DNA from: Trema orientale
Lineage: Eukaryota > Streptophyta > Magnoliopsida > Rosales > Cannabaceae
DNA: 64,000 nucleotides
Direction of reading: 5' to 3'
Assembly: GCA_002914845.1 (NCBI GenBank)
Contig: JXTC01000139.1
Location: 678,760 to 742,759 of the forward strand
The notes under the pieces were generated by a model. It was not told the DNA's origin. It saw only the letters and a list, made by a program, of their open reading frames with translations, and ran no database searches. This document shows, one piece after another, positions 12,246 to 23,260 of this stretch (positions are counted from its first letter, which is position 1; every line of letters starts with the position of its first letter). The translations under genes and the position numbers were made by a program.

Positions 12246-12563
12246 TTGAAAATTGGTTTTTTTTTTTAAATGCTGAAAAAATTAAAATAACATCAAATAT
12301 TCTGGAAAAAATTCAGATTTTCAAACTCATTGAAAATATGTTCATGAATCTATCAACCATAAAATCCAAGAACACCCAAACCTAATTTTGCTAAAATTAC
12401 AATCCACAATTTTTCTCACCATGCGTGAATCAATAGTATACATAATTAAACATCATTCGTCACTATGAATCATATAACTATCATAAACAAAAATTACTCA
12501 AGCTCAATCACATAACCTAGATATTCAAATCTAGATCACTATTATGCTATACATATGAACCTA
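12246..12563 (-). other. AT-rich leader of element C
   Basis: This non-coding AT-rich leader lies between the PBS and the GC-rich island. No gag start is visible. Confidence 0.5.
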
Positions 12564-12564
12564 C

Positions 12565-12579
12565 GCTCTTGATACTAAT
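12565..12579 (-). other. Primer binding site of element C
   Basis: The minus strand reads TTAGTATCAAGAGC immediately after the 5' LTR. It resembles the initiator-tRNA-Met PBS TGGTATCAGAGC, with one substitution and one extra A. It fixes the orientation of the element as minus. Confidence 0.7.
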
Positions 12580-14385
12580 TGTAGGAATATGGACCTAACA
12601 CTTAGGAAAATTATGTATGCATACAAATATGGAAAAAACATATGATAACATCATGAATGCAGCAGAAAAATTAGCGGATTTAGGTTTTAAAATTTTACAT
12701 GAAAATAGTTTTCATAAACATATAACATACATGCATCATATACAGGATCATGTACAACATAAATCAAATCTAGATACAAAACTCTAGAGATGAGATTAGG
12801 GTTTACCTCTTGTAGCATGCTCCTCCTTGATCTCCTTGTTGATGGTGATCAAACCTCCATCCCTAGATCTTCTTGTCTATGCTCTTGCTCTTGGTTGATG
12901 AGGCGAGTGTGTACTAAGTTGAATCCTTCGTTGGAGAACGATCAGGAACACCTTCTTGATCTTTTGGAATACTGGGATGTGAGATGGGACTGTAAGATGG
13001 GAGAAAAATTTTTCTCTCCTCTCTTTCTTAGCCTTGGCCGATTTTCCTCTCTCTCTCTCTATGTCTATACGTGTAGCACCCTTAGAATTAACGTGCAGTT
13101 TTTTCTCTCGTGTATCTTATATATATGAGGCCAAAAACTACTAACCCTAGTCCAACTAGGATTGGGCTTGTTCTCCAATTTGGGCTTTGGGTGTATTTTT
13201 ATAAATATATCTAACTCATGAAATTTATTTATAAAAATACCAACTTCTATGCAGAATCATTATTTTATACAGTTTCATGAAACTAATTTCATAAATACCA
13301 CCAACCAATTAATGAGCTTTATTGAGTTAGACAAGGAACCTAATGGATCCAAATAATCTAAGCTCTAATAGTATGATAAATACATAATAACTCTTATTAT
13401 GGTATTTATATAAATACTATTAGTAAAGGGGACACTCCACTAAAGGTCCAATACTGCACTCTTAGATTAGATGTCAGGCCTTTTATAGAGATTTAATCAA
13501 TTAGCCTTGATTAACCGATCCATCTAGCATATTCTATACCACACATAGAATCCCTATACAATGCCGTAGTTGGATAGATAAAATTACCTTAATACCCCTC
13601 CAACACATATTTATCTTTAAGTTACCATCTTTCTATCAAGGAATAATATTATCGATAATTTTGTTCTTGATGGCCATTTAGACAAAATTGTCAACCAATT
13701 CACAAAGTAAATACTAAGATCTTAGATTTAATTATTCCATGAATCTTGAAAGAACCTAAAGTGGCATTAATGTATAGTGTCCTTAACTATTTGGTGTTCC
13801 CATCAATTCATAAGCTATAACCTCTAATATGCTAGACTTCACCTCTAACTTCATAGAGGTTAGTCTTTTAATAAATCAAAAGGCTATAACCTATGAAAGA
13901 AAGTCCAATCAAATATCAAGGATTAAGATCCACATGCTAGGAGCTAGTTTGTGGTAATATAAGAATTGAGTTACGGTACTCCAATTCTTTATATTACCTG
14001 GTCCTGTTCAATATACATAACATATATATGTTGCACTATTGTTTCTATCAGAAGTCTGACACTTCAATGATTTGAGACACATCATTCCCGTTGAGATAGA
14101 CAAACATTATAATCTTTAGTAAATAAAGTATTTCATCTTTATTTACAGATTGTGAACTAATTCATTTAGACTTAGATAAAGAAACAAGTCTCCCCATAAT
14201 TAACACTTAATCATGTTCATTTTTTTATGTACAAATAAAGTCATGGAATCTTTTTCAGATAAATAAACTAGTCAACAGAGACAGTTTAATCTAGCAAATA
14301 TCATAATTGCGCATAAGAGAAAATTATTTATTCTAAAAGAAAGTGTAAAATTAGAAATCTGCTTTTAAGGGCAAATATCTTAACA
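12580..14385 (-). repeat. 5' LTR of copia element C
   Basis: This 1806-bp LTR is collinear with 6459-8269. On the minus strand it starts TGTTAAGATATTTGCCC at 14385 and ends CCTACA at 12580. A TATA-like ATATATATAAG lies near 13117-13126. The LTR pair differs at scattered positions and small indels, so the insertion is not recent. Confidence 0.9.
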
Positions 14386-14595
14386 GATTGAGGTAACCAA
14401 TTATTTCTGTAGTTACAAGCTTGGTACATAGGAAAAAAGACTCATTGATTGAGGCACACAATCTCTTGTATGTTTTTAGACTATAACAAAGATCGTAAAA
14501 GGTTTTATGAAAAATTATGATCTGGAAAAAAATTTGTTTTCCATGCTTCCGCTCATCTTTGATTTTCTCACATTTTTTGTAAATTATAACTAGCA
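14386..14595 (+). repeat. Solo copia LTR 'alpha', segment 4 (3' end)
   Basis: This final part of alpha reads through a TTTTCCATGCTTCCGCT-type copia LTR end to ACTAGCA at 14595. GATTG (14386-14390) is the right TSD of element C, and TTTCC (14596-14600) is the right TSD of alpha itself. The ORF covering 14351-14617 mixes LTR and LINE sequence and is not a gene. Confidence 0.65.
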
Positions 14596-16189
14596 TTTCC
14601 TTCTCTAAAAAAGGCATGAAAAGCTCCTAAGTCATTCCATCCGAAACCCTGCATTCAATATAATAGAGGCATGCATTCAAAACCTCTTCTGAAGGATGCT
14701 GGTATGTGAAAATTACTAAGAAATAATGCTCAATAACGGAAGAGATACCATTTATCTTGTCTTGCTACCTGTCTTCATCATCTTCAATCTCAGTTATCGA
14801 ATTTTTTTTCTTCCGAGTAGAAACTTTAGAGTGAGAAACCTTGGTATTTGCATCACCTGCTTTGAGCTGCTCTATCCTAGCTCTTTGTCTCTAATAGTAT
14901 TCTTCCAGAATGAGAGTTCTTTCCAACTTCTTGTTTAGCCAATGTATCCTTTCCCAATTATCAGCTGATTGAGATCCAGTATAGAGAGACTCTAATTCAT
15001 TATGCAGATGCTTAACGTTTTTAGACAGGTTCCCAAATTTACGACATCGCCACCCATCTAGATTCTTTGCATAATTCATTAAACTATCCATGAAAGACTT
15101 TGTTGATAGAATTCGTCCAAGATTCCAAGATAACATTCCCGCATTCTTCCTCTCTCATCCACCAAGGTTCGAGCCAAAACCCCCGCTCCCCTTGGTTTTC
15201 TCTCTGAGAAACTGGTCGGCTGGTAAGAGACAAGCACAGAGCCCTATGATTGGAACCCTAGAAATTTAAGTATTCCACCCGTCTGTTAGAAAAAATATCC
15301 TTCTATGCCGAAGAAAACACCACTCTATCAATATGTTCTTGGATGTTGGCAGCATCATGTCTACCATTATTTCAAGTCATGATTGGGCCTTCAAATCCCA
15401 AGTCCAATGGCCCACAATCATCTAGAGCTGACCGAAACCAATCCATATGAGAACCACATTTATCTGACCCTCCCAATTTCTTAGTCATCTGAAGAATGGC
15501 ATTGAAATCCTGATACAACACCAAGGAATACTCATCAAGGCATGAAGTCTACATAGGAGCTCCCAACAATTTTTACGATGAGCCTGACACGAGCTTCCAT
15601 AAAAACCAGTGAATCACCATATATTAGAATTATCATCTACCACCACCGTATCAATATGAAAACGAGAAAAGCTATAAATATTAACATTCCACGTATCATT
15701 CTACAAAAGTAAAAGACCCTATTCCTAACCACATAATCAGCATGTAAGCTATTATTAGAGCCCAAAATATTTTTTACAAAATTAGCAGCGGTACCCCAAA
15801 GTTTATTTTCCATAATAAATACAAGATTAGGAGAAGAACTATAAACTATGTGTTGTAGTCTTTGGAATGCACTGGGGTTCCCCAATCCCTGAGCATTCCA
15901 AGATAAGATTTTCTTAATGTTCAGTAGGACTGAGCATCAGTCTGCACCGATTTAGCAAAATTCAAAATGTCAGATAAAATCTTCCTCTGTTTCAGCTCTC
16001 CTTCCATGGCCTGCTCTAAACTGTATCTTTTCTTCGACTCATTGCAAGATTTCCCGGACTTGGTGCAGTGCCACACTCCTTTGTTGTGTGCTTACTTTGT
16101 CCAATTGTGACCTAAACGACTAGTCTTCTCCTCATTCCCGTAGCCAGTAGAAAAATTGATAACTACGTCACTTCCCACGGCCTCACCAT
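14596..16189 (-). pseudogene. LINE endonuclease and linker, 5' part, broken
   Basis: This minus-strand plant L1-type ORF2 is read from high to low coordinates. ILSWNAQGLGNPS, the start of the AP endonuclease, is at 15870-15910. NLVFIMENKL, with the catalytic Glu, is near 15810. DFNAIL lies near 15490, DLGF-GPIMT near 15370 (followed by a stop where Trp is expected), and SNHRAL near 15240 where SDH is usual. A linker typical of LINEs follows, with LEPWW, then KLERTLILEEYYW and AGDANTKVFHSK (14800-14950). It ends at 14600 inside a PFLEKE motif that precedes the RT; the RT resumes at 1799. About 250 bp upstream of the endonuclease (15930-16180) also reads as LINE-like linker. Many stops are present. 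Confidence 0.85.
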
Positions 16190-17033
16190 GTTGATGATTA
16201 TAAAAATGACTCGCTTAGTATACACAAGCATAAGAGTTATCACAATACTATCTATGTATCGAAGTCCTGATAGGCAGTCCATATAGAAAACGATACTTCC
16301 CATAGTGTCCTTGCCATATTAGCGGTTGCAGAGATAATATACTTACAATATAACAATAATAATAATAGCGTAATAATAACCTAAGTGTTATCACAATGCT
16401 GACACTATGTATCGAAGTCCCGATAGGCAGTCGCAATAAAGAACGACACTTCCCACAGCGTCCCTATACATAGGCGGTTGCAGGGATAACTAGCTTATGG
16501 ATCGATAATAATTATATCATAATGCGGCAATAGTAAAGGGTCTAGTTGATGGAGGCGAATAAATTGACCATAATGTCAACTAGAAGACAAATACAGAAAA
16601 TAAAAGGGTTAGAGATAATAATAAGAATAATAACAATAATAATAGGAATAATAGGTGAGGAATTATAAGAGAACATGAGATCCCAAACTTATGCCACAGG
16701 CCAAGCACAGAGTCCGAAGAGCGTAGCTCAGGGCCCACAAATTATTGAAGTGCAAGGGTTAGAAACTGCATGAAAAGAAGCTTGTAAAACAAGTTAATAT
16801 AAAAAAAGTGATATAAAAATAATTGACTAGTAAGAAAATGATATAAATAAAATAAGATAACATAAAGAGTGGTATAAAGAAGATAACTAGGCCTAGGAAT
16901 ACAAAAAGATAAAAGTGGACTTAAAAGTGGATATATGTAAAATTACCTAGGCCTGTATGAATATTTAGGAAAATATCAACACTAAAAAAACTTGTTGATT
17001 AAGTTTTACACATGCATGGACATACATAAAAAG

Positions 17034-17056
17034 ATATATATATATATATATATATA
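17034..17056. repeat. (TA)n microsatellite
   Basis: An uninterrupted TA run lies inside the family-H LTR. Confidence 0.9.
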
Positions 17057-17318
17057 CAAACATATGATAAGGAATTAATAAAGAGGATGCAAGAGTATGT
17101 GTATATGCAGGGAGATAAAATGAATAAGAAACCAAATTTGAGCATGGGTTAGACAAAATGATGAGATGTTGGTGATATTATGAGATCCTGTGCATGCATA
17201 TGTTTCCGCCCATGGTGTTGATGAAGAAGAAATAATGAGGCTATATATTTAAAGTGGAAGAATTAAATAAGGGATGGTGATGGTGGCATTAGAGGGAGGA
17301 AGCTTTTGGCTTCAGATA

Positions 17319-17362
17319 TGTATGAACAAGAGAGGAAAAGAGAGAGATGTATGAACAAGAGA

Positions 17363-17401
<39 letters not shown>

Positions 17402-17402
17402 T
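17319..17402. repeat. (GA)n microsatellite with short duplication
   Basis: ATGTATGAACAAGAGAGGAA occurs twice (about 17319 and 17348) and is followed by an almost pure GA run from 17361 to 17400. Confidence 0.9.
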
Positions 17403-17659
17403 GAAAGCAAGAGAAAAGAGAGGATTATATTAGAAATTTAGGAGCTGGAAATCATTACAAGCAAGGGGGGACACCCCTATTTATAGGCAAGTTTTCCTTA
17501 TACTCCAAGATGTCTTAGACCCTAAGTAGATGAGGTGTCAACCATTTATAAGAACTTGTTATATAAGTTCTTCCATTGCATGTAATTTAGCTTAATATTT
17601 AAGCTAGAGAATATTCTAGAACATTCTAGAAATTTTGGGGTAGTTTATTCTTGAGGAAA

Positions 17660-17840
17660 AGAGGGCTCTAACGACATGTAGTGTAGTTCGGCTTGTGCGA
17701 CGTGTAGTTTCAAGCTTTGGCAGTGTCACTCCAAACGACATGTGGTTTAGGCCGTACGGCGTGTAGTTTGCCTTAAAATGACATGTAGTTTGGCTTGGTT
17801 CCAAGTGACATGTAGCTTGACCCATGCTACATGTAGTTTC
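17660..17840 (-). promoter_or_regulatory. Repeated ACATGTAGTTT-type motifs in LTR U3
   Basis: Roughly eight dispersed copies of a (A/G)CGACATGTAGTTT-like word, with variants ending GTAGTGT, GTGGTTT and GTAGCTT, lie upstream of the TATA region. The forward H copy carries the same words as their complement (CTACATGTCGTTT, CTACACGTCAT) at 60055-60205. Conservation of the array in the promoter half of two diverged LTRs suggests a regulatory or recombination-prone element. Function is inferred only. Confidence 0.5.
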
Positions 17841-17974
17841 TTCTAAGTCGGTGTCATTTCCCTTGAGTAGTGTGTTGTCCAACTAAGCCTCATTAAACTC
17901 CTTAATCAAGTGTTTAATCAAAACTCAATTTATGTATTAGGATAAATTCCACAAATTAGGAAAACTCTAAAACA

Positions 17975-20900
17975 TTAAGTCCCCTGAACTATAGCGGATG
18001 TGACTATTTGCTATAGCTCATCAAGCTTGACCTTGCTTCTTCTTAGATCTGAAAACTGAAGGAGCTCATTGATGGTTTCTTCAAAGATATCTCTTTTAAC
18101 TTGAGAGAAGAGCGGATGCAAATAGCAGGCAGGCATGGAAAGTGTATGGCTCTAGTCAGGATCCAAATAGTCATGCCGAAACATTTCTATTAGATTGCCC
18201 AACTCAAATAATGTCTTATTAAAACCTCAATAGAGCAAAATCCAGTATGAAAAATCTCTAAAAAGGGAAAAAAGTACACTGCATGTCAGCCTTACTAGGG
18301 ACCTCCATAATTGTGTTGTTCCAGTGTCTGTGTTGATGCCTCACATAGAGTTGCATACTCTAACTTTTAACGTCCAACTTCATATAGATCAGTGAGGTCT
18401 TTGGAGGTACCTAAACCAGAGAGATTATGGTCCATGTAGCTTTTGCCGCTAGGTTGACCCTTCATATATAATGACGAGGAAAGCATCCTGTAAAAGGAAA
18501 TAAAGCACTTCCCCCGAGCCTTGTACGCTTTTGTCATATAAAGAAGCTTGTTTTGATAATTCAAGTATTGAAAATGCATGTATGTAGGATAAGCAAGTAT
18601 AATCATACTTTGGCCGAAAAGGAGCAAGTAAACATTTACATGCATGAGGAGAAGCTCGAATTTTTACATAAAAAAAATGAACATAATAAGCAAGCTTGAA
18701 TATAACAATTAGTCAAGATAAGCAAGCATACAAGCTCTTAAAAATTTTGTTGTCACAGAAAATATTAAGCTTGAGCCTAAGCGTGAGACAACAAATAAAT
18801 AGCTCAATTATTTGCAAAATGAATGGCAAGTGAAAATGAGCTCAAGATAATTTAGTAAGAGTATAAGGCACAATAGTAGTCATTTCGGCCACTTGTGATT
18901 TGAAAACCCGAGAAGCTCAAGTGCACATGAATAGATAATTATGCAAGAATTGCGTGAAAAATAGGTGGCAGTACCCAAGACTTCCAAGAGATCTATAATG
19001 ATCCTTGCGTGGTTATTTTATGTAGAAAGGTGGCAAAGTATGTCATAATGTATGGCATATGATGCTAGCAAGTAATATAGGCACAGAATATATGTAAAAT
19101 ATGATATAAAAGCTAGGAGCACATGTGAAATTCATATACATATTCTTCATGAGCATATTATCATCATGGCATGTACATATACTTGAAGTAGATTCATGGA
19201 TTGAGCATGATAGTATATGCAAGGACTTGTAAATAATAAGCATGGAGGCTAAGGAAAGTAGGTACAAGTAAGATTTTCACATACATTTATTTAAAAATCA
19301 AATACAGAATATGCTTAGTTAAGAAAAGAAGAGAAGGCAATGATTTCACATATGATAATTCATGTGAAAATTTCAAAAATTGCTAAGCATGTCAAGAGGC
19401 ATGTGAAACTAGTTTCGTAGCTAATATCAGGCATGTATATACTCAAGATAATTCATGTTCTCAGATATAGCAATTGATCGAGACTTTAGACATGTCAAAC
19501 TAGAGTGAAACAAGAAAATTGAAGTGCTCAAGGGTCATAAACCACACAATATTTTGTCAAAAATTCTTGAATAAAGGTAAAAGTGCTCTTAGGCGCCAAA
19601 AGAGAAACTTATACCATGAATTTTGAAAAATGACAACGATGATGCATGACCATGGCCCAAAATGATGATGGGTGCAAGTGAGACTAATCAGGCCCAAGCA
19701 CAAGATTAGTACCAAAAGATTCAATCATGCATGTAAAGATAGTGCAAATAATTGACCAGGTGATAAGGGAATGAACATGAAATTATGGCTTAAGATGCAA
19801 AAAGTGGCATTTTTAGAAAATTGAATGGGCGATAAGAGGCTCAGCCCAGTTTTTGGAGATATAAATAGATTTTATAAAAATGCCATAATTAGAAAACACG
19901 TGTACCGTACAATATATGATTTATGAGAAATGCTCATTTTGACAAAAGCGGTAAAAAAAATGTAATTGGGCCTCACTAATGATATTAATATGAGATTGGT
20001 AAAAATCTTAGGATAGATTTCAAACTTTGTTGAAGTCATGATGACCTATTGGGCTTTAATATAATAGCCTACATGCTGTAGCCTAATGATGGCTTCATGT
20101 TGCATGCATGTAATGTAAATGACATTCGAGGAACTTCCTTCGTGAGCTTAAATTGCACATCCTCGAGATGGCTTGGTTTGATATCCCTACTTTTTGCAAG
20201 TAAATAATTTTCTTGCACAACAGAGGAATTAGTCCAGATAAAAATTTAAATCAAGAAAGATAAGCACTGGGGATATTTTGAAAATAAAACTAAGTCCATA
20301 GTGTCTTATTAAATTTCTTGGGAGGGAAATAATATTTTAGAAGGAATACAGTCCCCAGTCATTTGAATAACTATTGGATAGAGGTAGACTCAATCCCCAG
20401 TATTTTGTAAAATATTTTAGCAATCTCCTTATACTTTTAAAAGGGTGGAGAGGTAGTGATGCTAAAAATTGACTAATTATACTTGAAAAATATTTGCCCA
20501 AAAATTAGTCGTAAAAAGATACTTATGATAATTATTAGGAAGTACTCGAGAATAGGAGATTTAATTCTCAGAAATCACGAGGTTTTGAAAAGATATTCTA
20601 GAAGGTAAAGAATATCTAGAAATTATTACCAGCATTTGTAAGAAAATATGCCACTTGTGAAAAAAGGAAATCGGGAGTTTGTGGCAAGATACTTATTGAG
20701 CAAGAAGCGATAAGGTTTTATAGTAGCTGCATGAAAAAAGTATAAAAATCATCATGCAGACAAACTCATAGTTAGGAGTGAAGAAACTAAATACAAAAAA
20801 TTTAGAGAATATAAAATTTTGAAAGCGTGTAGAAGAGTACTCATCAGTTTGACGTGATGAGGCTCTGGAATGACTGCATGAGAAAAGTGTGAGAAATCTT

Positions 20901-21417
20901 CTATTCTCTTTCTAATAGTTGCTCTGTGGCGGTTAGCGGAAGTTAGTTAGTAGTTGTGAGAGTCTAAAATGATCAAGTCTAGGGTCTTTTGGTGTGGTTA
21001 AGAGTTCAATTTTGTGTCATTCTGGTGGTAGAATTTGAGCACTGATCAGTTCGTTGAGGCTAGCAAGATTGGTGTAACCTTACTGTTCATAAGCCGTTTT
21101 ATCCTGAGAAATATACGCCGTTGGCACACCTCTTAGCACCTCAGTAAAGAGGTGTAACTGCTTTAAAGAAATTGTGTAAAACATAAGACTCGGTTTGGTT
21201 TTCTTAAACTCTTTTGTTGTTTTCGTAATTATGATAGTTGTTATTAATATAGCTATAGTAAATTAATTGTGATTTATTTTACTACGACATTTGTTATAAT
21301 ATTGTTGTTTATATAGCATTTATATTTCTAGATTTATTATTATTTACAATATTTTTCTTACAACTACTACTACTACATAAAGCAAAGCATGTACGTCTCT
21401 TATCTGTTTTAAGCATC
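17975..21417. other. Long non-coding tract, possible retroelement interior
   Basis: No coding region is supported in 3.4 kb. It follows a PPT-like AGGGGACTTAA abutting the H LTR, so part of it may be the interior of a non-autonomous element. The text is purine-rich on the plus strand, with frequent AAGCATG, GAGCTCA and AAGATAAG words. No second LTR or PBS was found. The ORFs at 18367-18645 and 19043-19267 have no domain and are AT-biased. Confidence 0.4.
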
Positions 21418-21523
21418 CTGAATATAAAGAAAGAGAGACAGGTTCAATGGCTTGATCATGTGATAGATGCTTTAGCTGAAACGGTTGATGCTCTTCCACA
21501 ACTTGTGCCAAAATGGATTGTCG
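21418..21523 (+). other. Coding-like stretch, possible orphan exon
   Basis: One open frame reads ERQVQWLDHVIDALAETVDA, then LPQLVPKWIVVY and a TGA (about 21434-21530). It is preceded by a pyrimidine-rich region ending in AG (TCTGTTTTAAG). The composition is protein-like, unlike the AT-rich surroundings. I do not recognise the family. It could be a last exon, a captured gene fragment or chance. Confidence 0.25.
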
Positions 21524-21681
21524 TTTATTGACAATTTATTTCATACAAATACAAAATTAAATGATTTCACTAGAAAGAGACTCTTTGCTTTGCAATTTTG
21601 GACCACTTGACTTGTCCTCCTCTCCTCCTCTTCAGCCAGCAACCCTTTACCTCTCGATATCATCTCAATTATTCATATCAA

Positions 21682-21683
<2 letters not shown>

Positions 21684-21726
<43 letters not shown>
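21684..21726. repeat. (CT)n microsatellite
   Basis: A pure TC run of about 43 bp is followed by a short TA run (21752-21762). The Ser/Leu-rich ORF across it is an artefact of the repeat. Confidence 0.9.
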
Positions 21727-21729
<3 letters not shown>

Positions 21730-22460
21730 AATTCTCTACTTTATTAAGTTATATATATATATACACAAACAACTTTACTTACACATACCTAACCTCACTT
21801 TTGCTTGTACCAAACTCTTGAGTATATCTTCCAACTTTCTTTTCATTTAAAAATTGTTCACTTCACCAAATCTTACATTAACACTGTATGTCATACACCA
21901 ACTAATGTAAAATTTATACGTTATAAGATTTTCAAAGTAGAAATCTAAATCTTTCAAGTTGAGTTGATTTGAATAACTATAAATATAAAAAAGTCCAGGG
22001 TATGTAGCACAAATCTTTGTATTGATGTTTGTTCACTCATATAGTCTGGACTTATCTACACTTAGCTTAAAAACAACCTTTTGCCCTGAGTTTTGGGGAT
22101 TGAAATTTTTGGACCCTTTTACCCTGAATTCTGGGACGATCCATTTGAAATTTTGAACTGCTGATGTAATAAATTGATGACTAATCCATCTTACTAACAA
22201 AAACAGCAAAACCCCATTCACTTAAATGATGTAGATGTTGCAGATAGAATTTTGTGTTCCAGTTAGTCACACGTTTTGTTTGATTATATTATATTACGTA
22301 TATTATATATATGCAGTATCATCAAGTCTGTAGATCATTAATTTCTGATGTATACTTGTACTGAAAGCCTGAAACAACTATAGCTCATTAGCTTTGTCCA
22401 ATTGCAGATTCAAAACTTCTTCACATGTATGTACTACCAAAATATTAATCCAAAAATCTT

Positions 22461-22817
22461 GGCCCGTTTGTTTCAACCATTCCATTCCATTGGAATGGAA
22501 AATCCATTTTAATGGGTGTTTGTTTCAACAACTCTAATTTTTCCATTCAAATGGTCTTTTAGAATGGGTGTTTGTTTCAACAATTCAATTTTTCTATTCA
22601 AATGGTTCATCAGTCACATCAACTATTTGAATGGATTTTTGTGTCTTGGATGAGAATGGAGGGGAGGAGGTGTTTTTGAATGGTCCATTCCAATACTCCC
22701 ATTCTAATTATAACACATTCTAATATTTTTCCATTCAAATGTCTCCCATTCCAATTATAACCCATTCTAGAATTTCCATTTAAATACACCCATTTAAATG
22801 GGTGAACCAAACGGGGT
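22461..22817. mobile_element. MITE-like element with terminal inverted repeats
   Basis: The left end GGCCCGTTTGTTTCAACC and the right end GGTGAACCAAACGGGGT are inverted repeats of each other with a few mismatches. This is a common arrangement in plant hAT- or Harbinger-type MITEs. The interior has near-duplicated blocks of AATGGGTGTTTGTTTCAAC (22523 and 22565) and many ATTCAAATGG words that can pair across the element. No transposase is encoded. The TSD is not clear, so the superfamily is open. Confidence 0.7.
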
Positions 22818-22834
22818 ATTCAGCATAAGAAAAA

Positions 22835-23050
22835 ATGCAGACAACAAGCTTTGATATAATTTTCCTTCCTTTTTTATATTGTCCTCCTGCTGAACCATAC
22901 TATCTTCTGGGAGTCAAGAAACTCGGATATATTGCTAAGGTAAGTCCAATGAGGAATCGGACCGCATACCACAGACAAGGTTTTTTTTTTTTTTTTCGGG
23001 TTAAAAGACCCCAAACAATGTTGATGTAATAGAATTGTATTTTATTCTCC
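22835..23050. other. Short intergenic spacer downstream of CCX
   Basis: This carries a small coding-like stretch, PPAEPYYLLGVKKLGYIAK (22880-22938, plus strand), that ends in a good splice-donor-like AAG/GTAAGT, and a T14 run at 22981-22996. It is too short to call a gene. Confidence 0.25.
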
Positions 23051-23260
23051 AGATGAAATGTAAAAGGAACTTGTTCAATTCCCTTTGGATAAAGCCAAAG
23101 GCCTCAAATGAATGAAAACAAAGAAGAATTGCAGTTCTGTAAAGATTTACTCACTTCATGTAAAAGTTTATAGATATGTTAGTATTACTTACATGATCAC
23201 GATCATGATATCAAAACGTATTTACAATTCAGTGATACGGTTTTGTCACTAAGACTAAGA

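Larger units (their letters stand above)
6459..14385 (-). mobile_element. Copia element 'C' (non-autonomous, two LTRs)
   Basis: A complete LTR retrotransposon lies in minus orientation: 3' LTR 6459-8269, internal region 8270-12579, 5' LTR 12580-14385. The LTRs are 1811 and 1806 bp and start and end with matching sequence. TSDs are GACTG (6454-6458) and GATTG (14386-14390). A polypurine tract and a tRNA-iMet-like PBS abut the correct LTRs. The internal region carries only an integrase-like coding remnant, a 2.5-kb AT-rich tract and a GC-rich island. No gag, RT or RNase H is seen. It is a relative of element F and solo LTR S. Element F keeps about 1.9 kb that C has lost near 9181, including the protease and GAG-pre-integrase segment. 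Confidence 0.9.
16190..17974 (-). repeat. LTR of family 'H' (diverged copy)
   Basis: On the minus strand the LTR starts TGTTTTAGAGTTTTCCTAA at 17974, matching the start of the copy at 59966. Shared landmarks are a TATA region (CCTATAAATAGGGG-like, about 17476-17487), GTGCTTGGCCTGTGGCA near 16700, and the CGGTTGCAGGGATAA blocks near 16330 and 16480. A roughly 154-bp internal duplication, with TATCGAAGTCC-GATAGGCAGTC at 16256 and 16411, distinguishes it. The low-coordinate border is approximate. AGGGGACTTAA just beyond 17974 reads as a polypurine tract, so this is probably a 3' LTR. Confidence 0.65.

Noticed and set aside
12790-13128. 112-codon ORF, with relatives at 34169-34366 and 57334-57531
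   Set aside because: It recurs in every LTR of the C/F family on the strand opposite to LTR transcription, with no domain. It is a by-product of LTR copies.
14351-14617. 88-codon minus-strand ORF
   Set aside because: It crosses from the C LTR through alpha into LINE sequence. Only its first few residues are LINE-derived.
18367-19267. Two minus-strand ORFs of 92 and 74 codons in the non-coding tract
   Set aside because: They are rich in Tyr, Ile, Ser and Leu, as expected from AT-rich DNA. No recognisable domain or gene structure.
21561-21821. 86-codon Ser/Leu-rich ORF
   Set aside because: It is produced by a (CT)n microsatellite.
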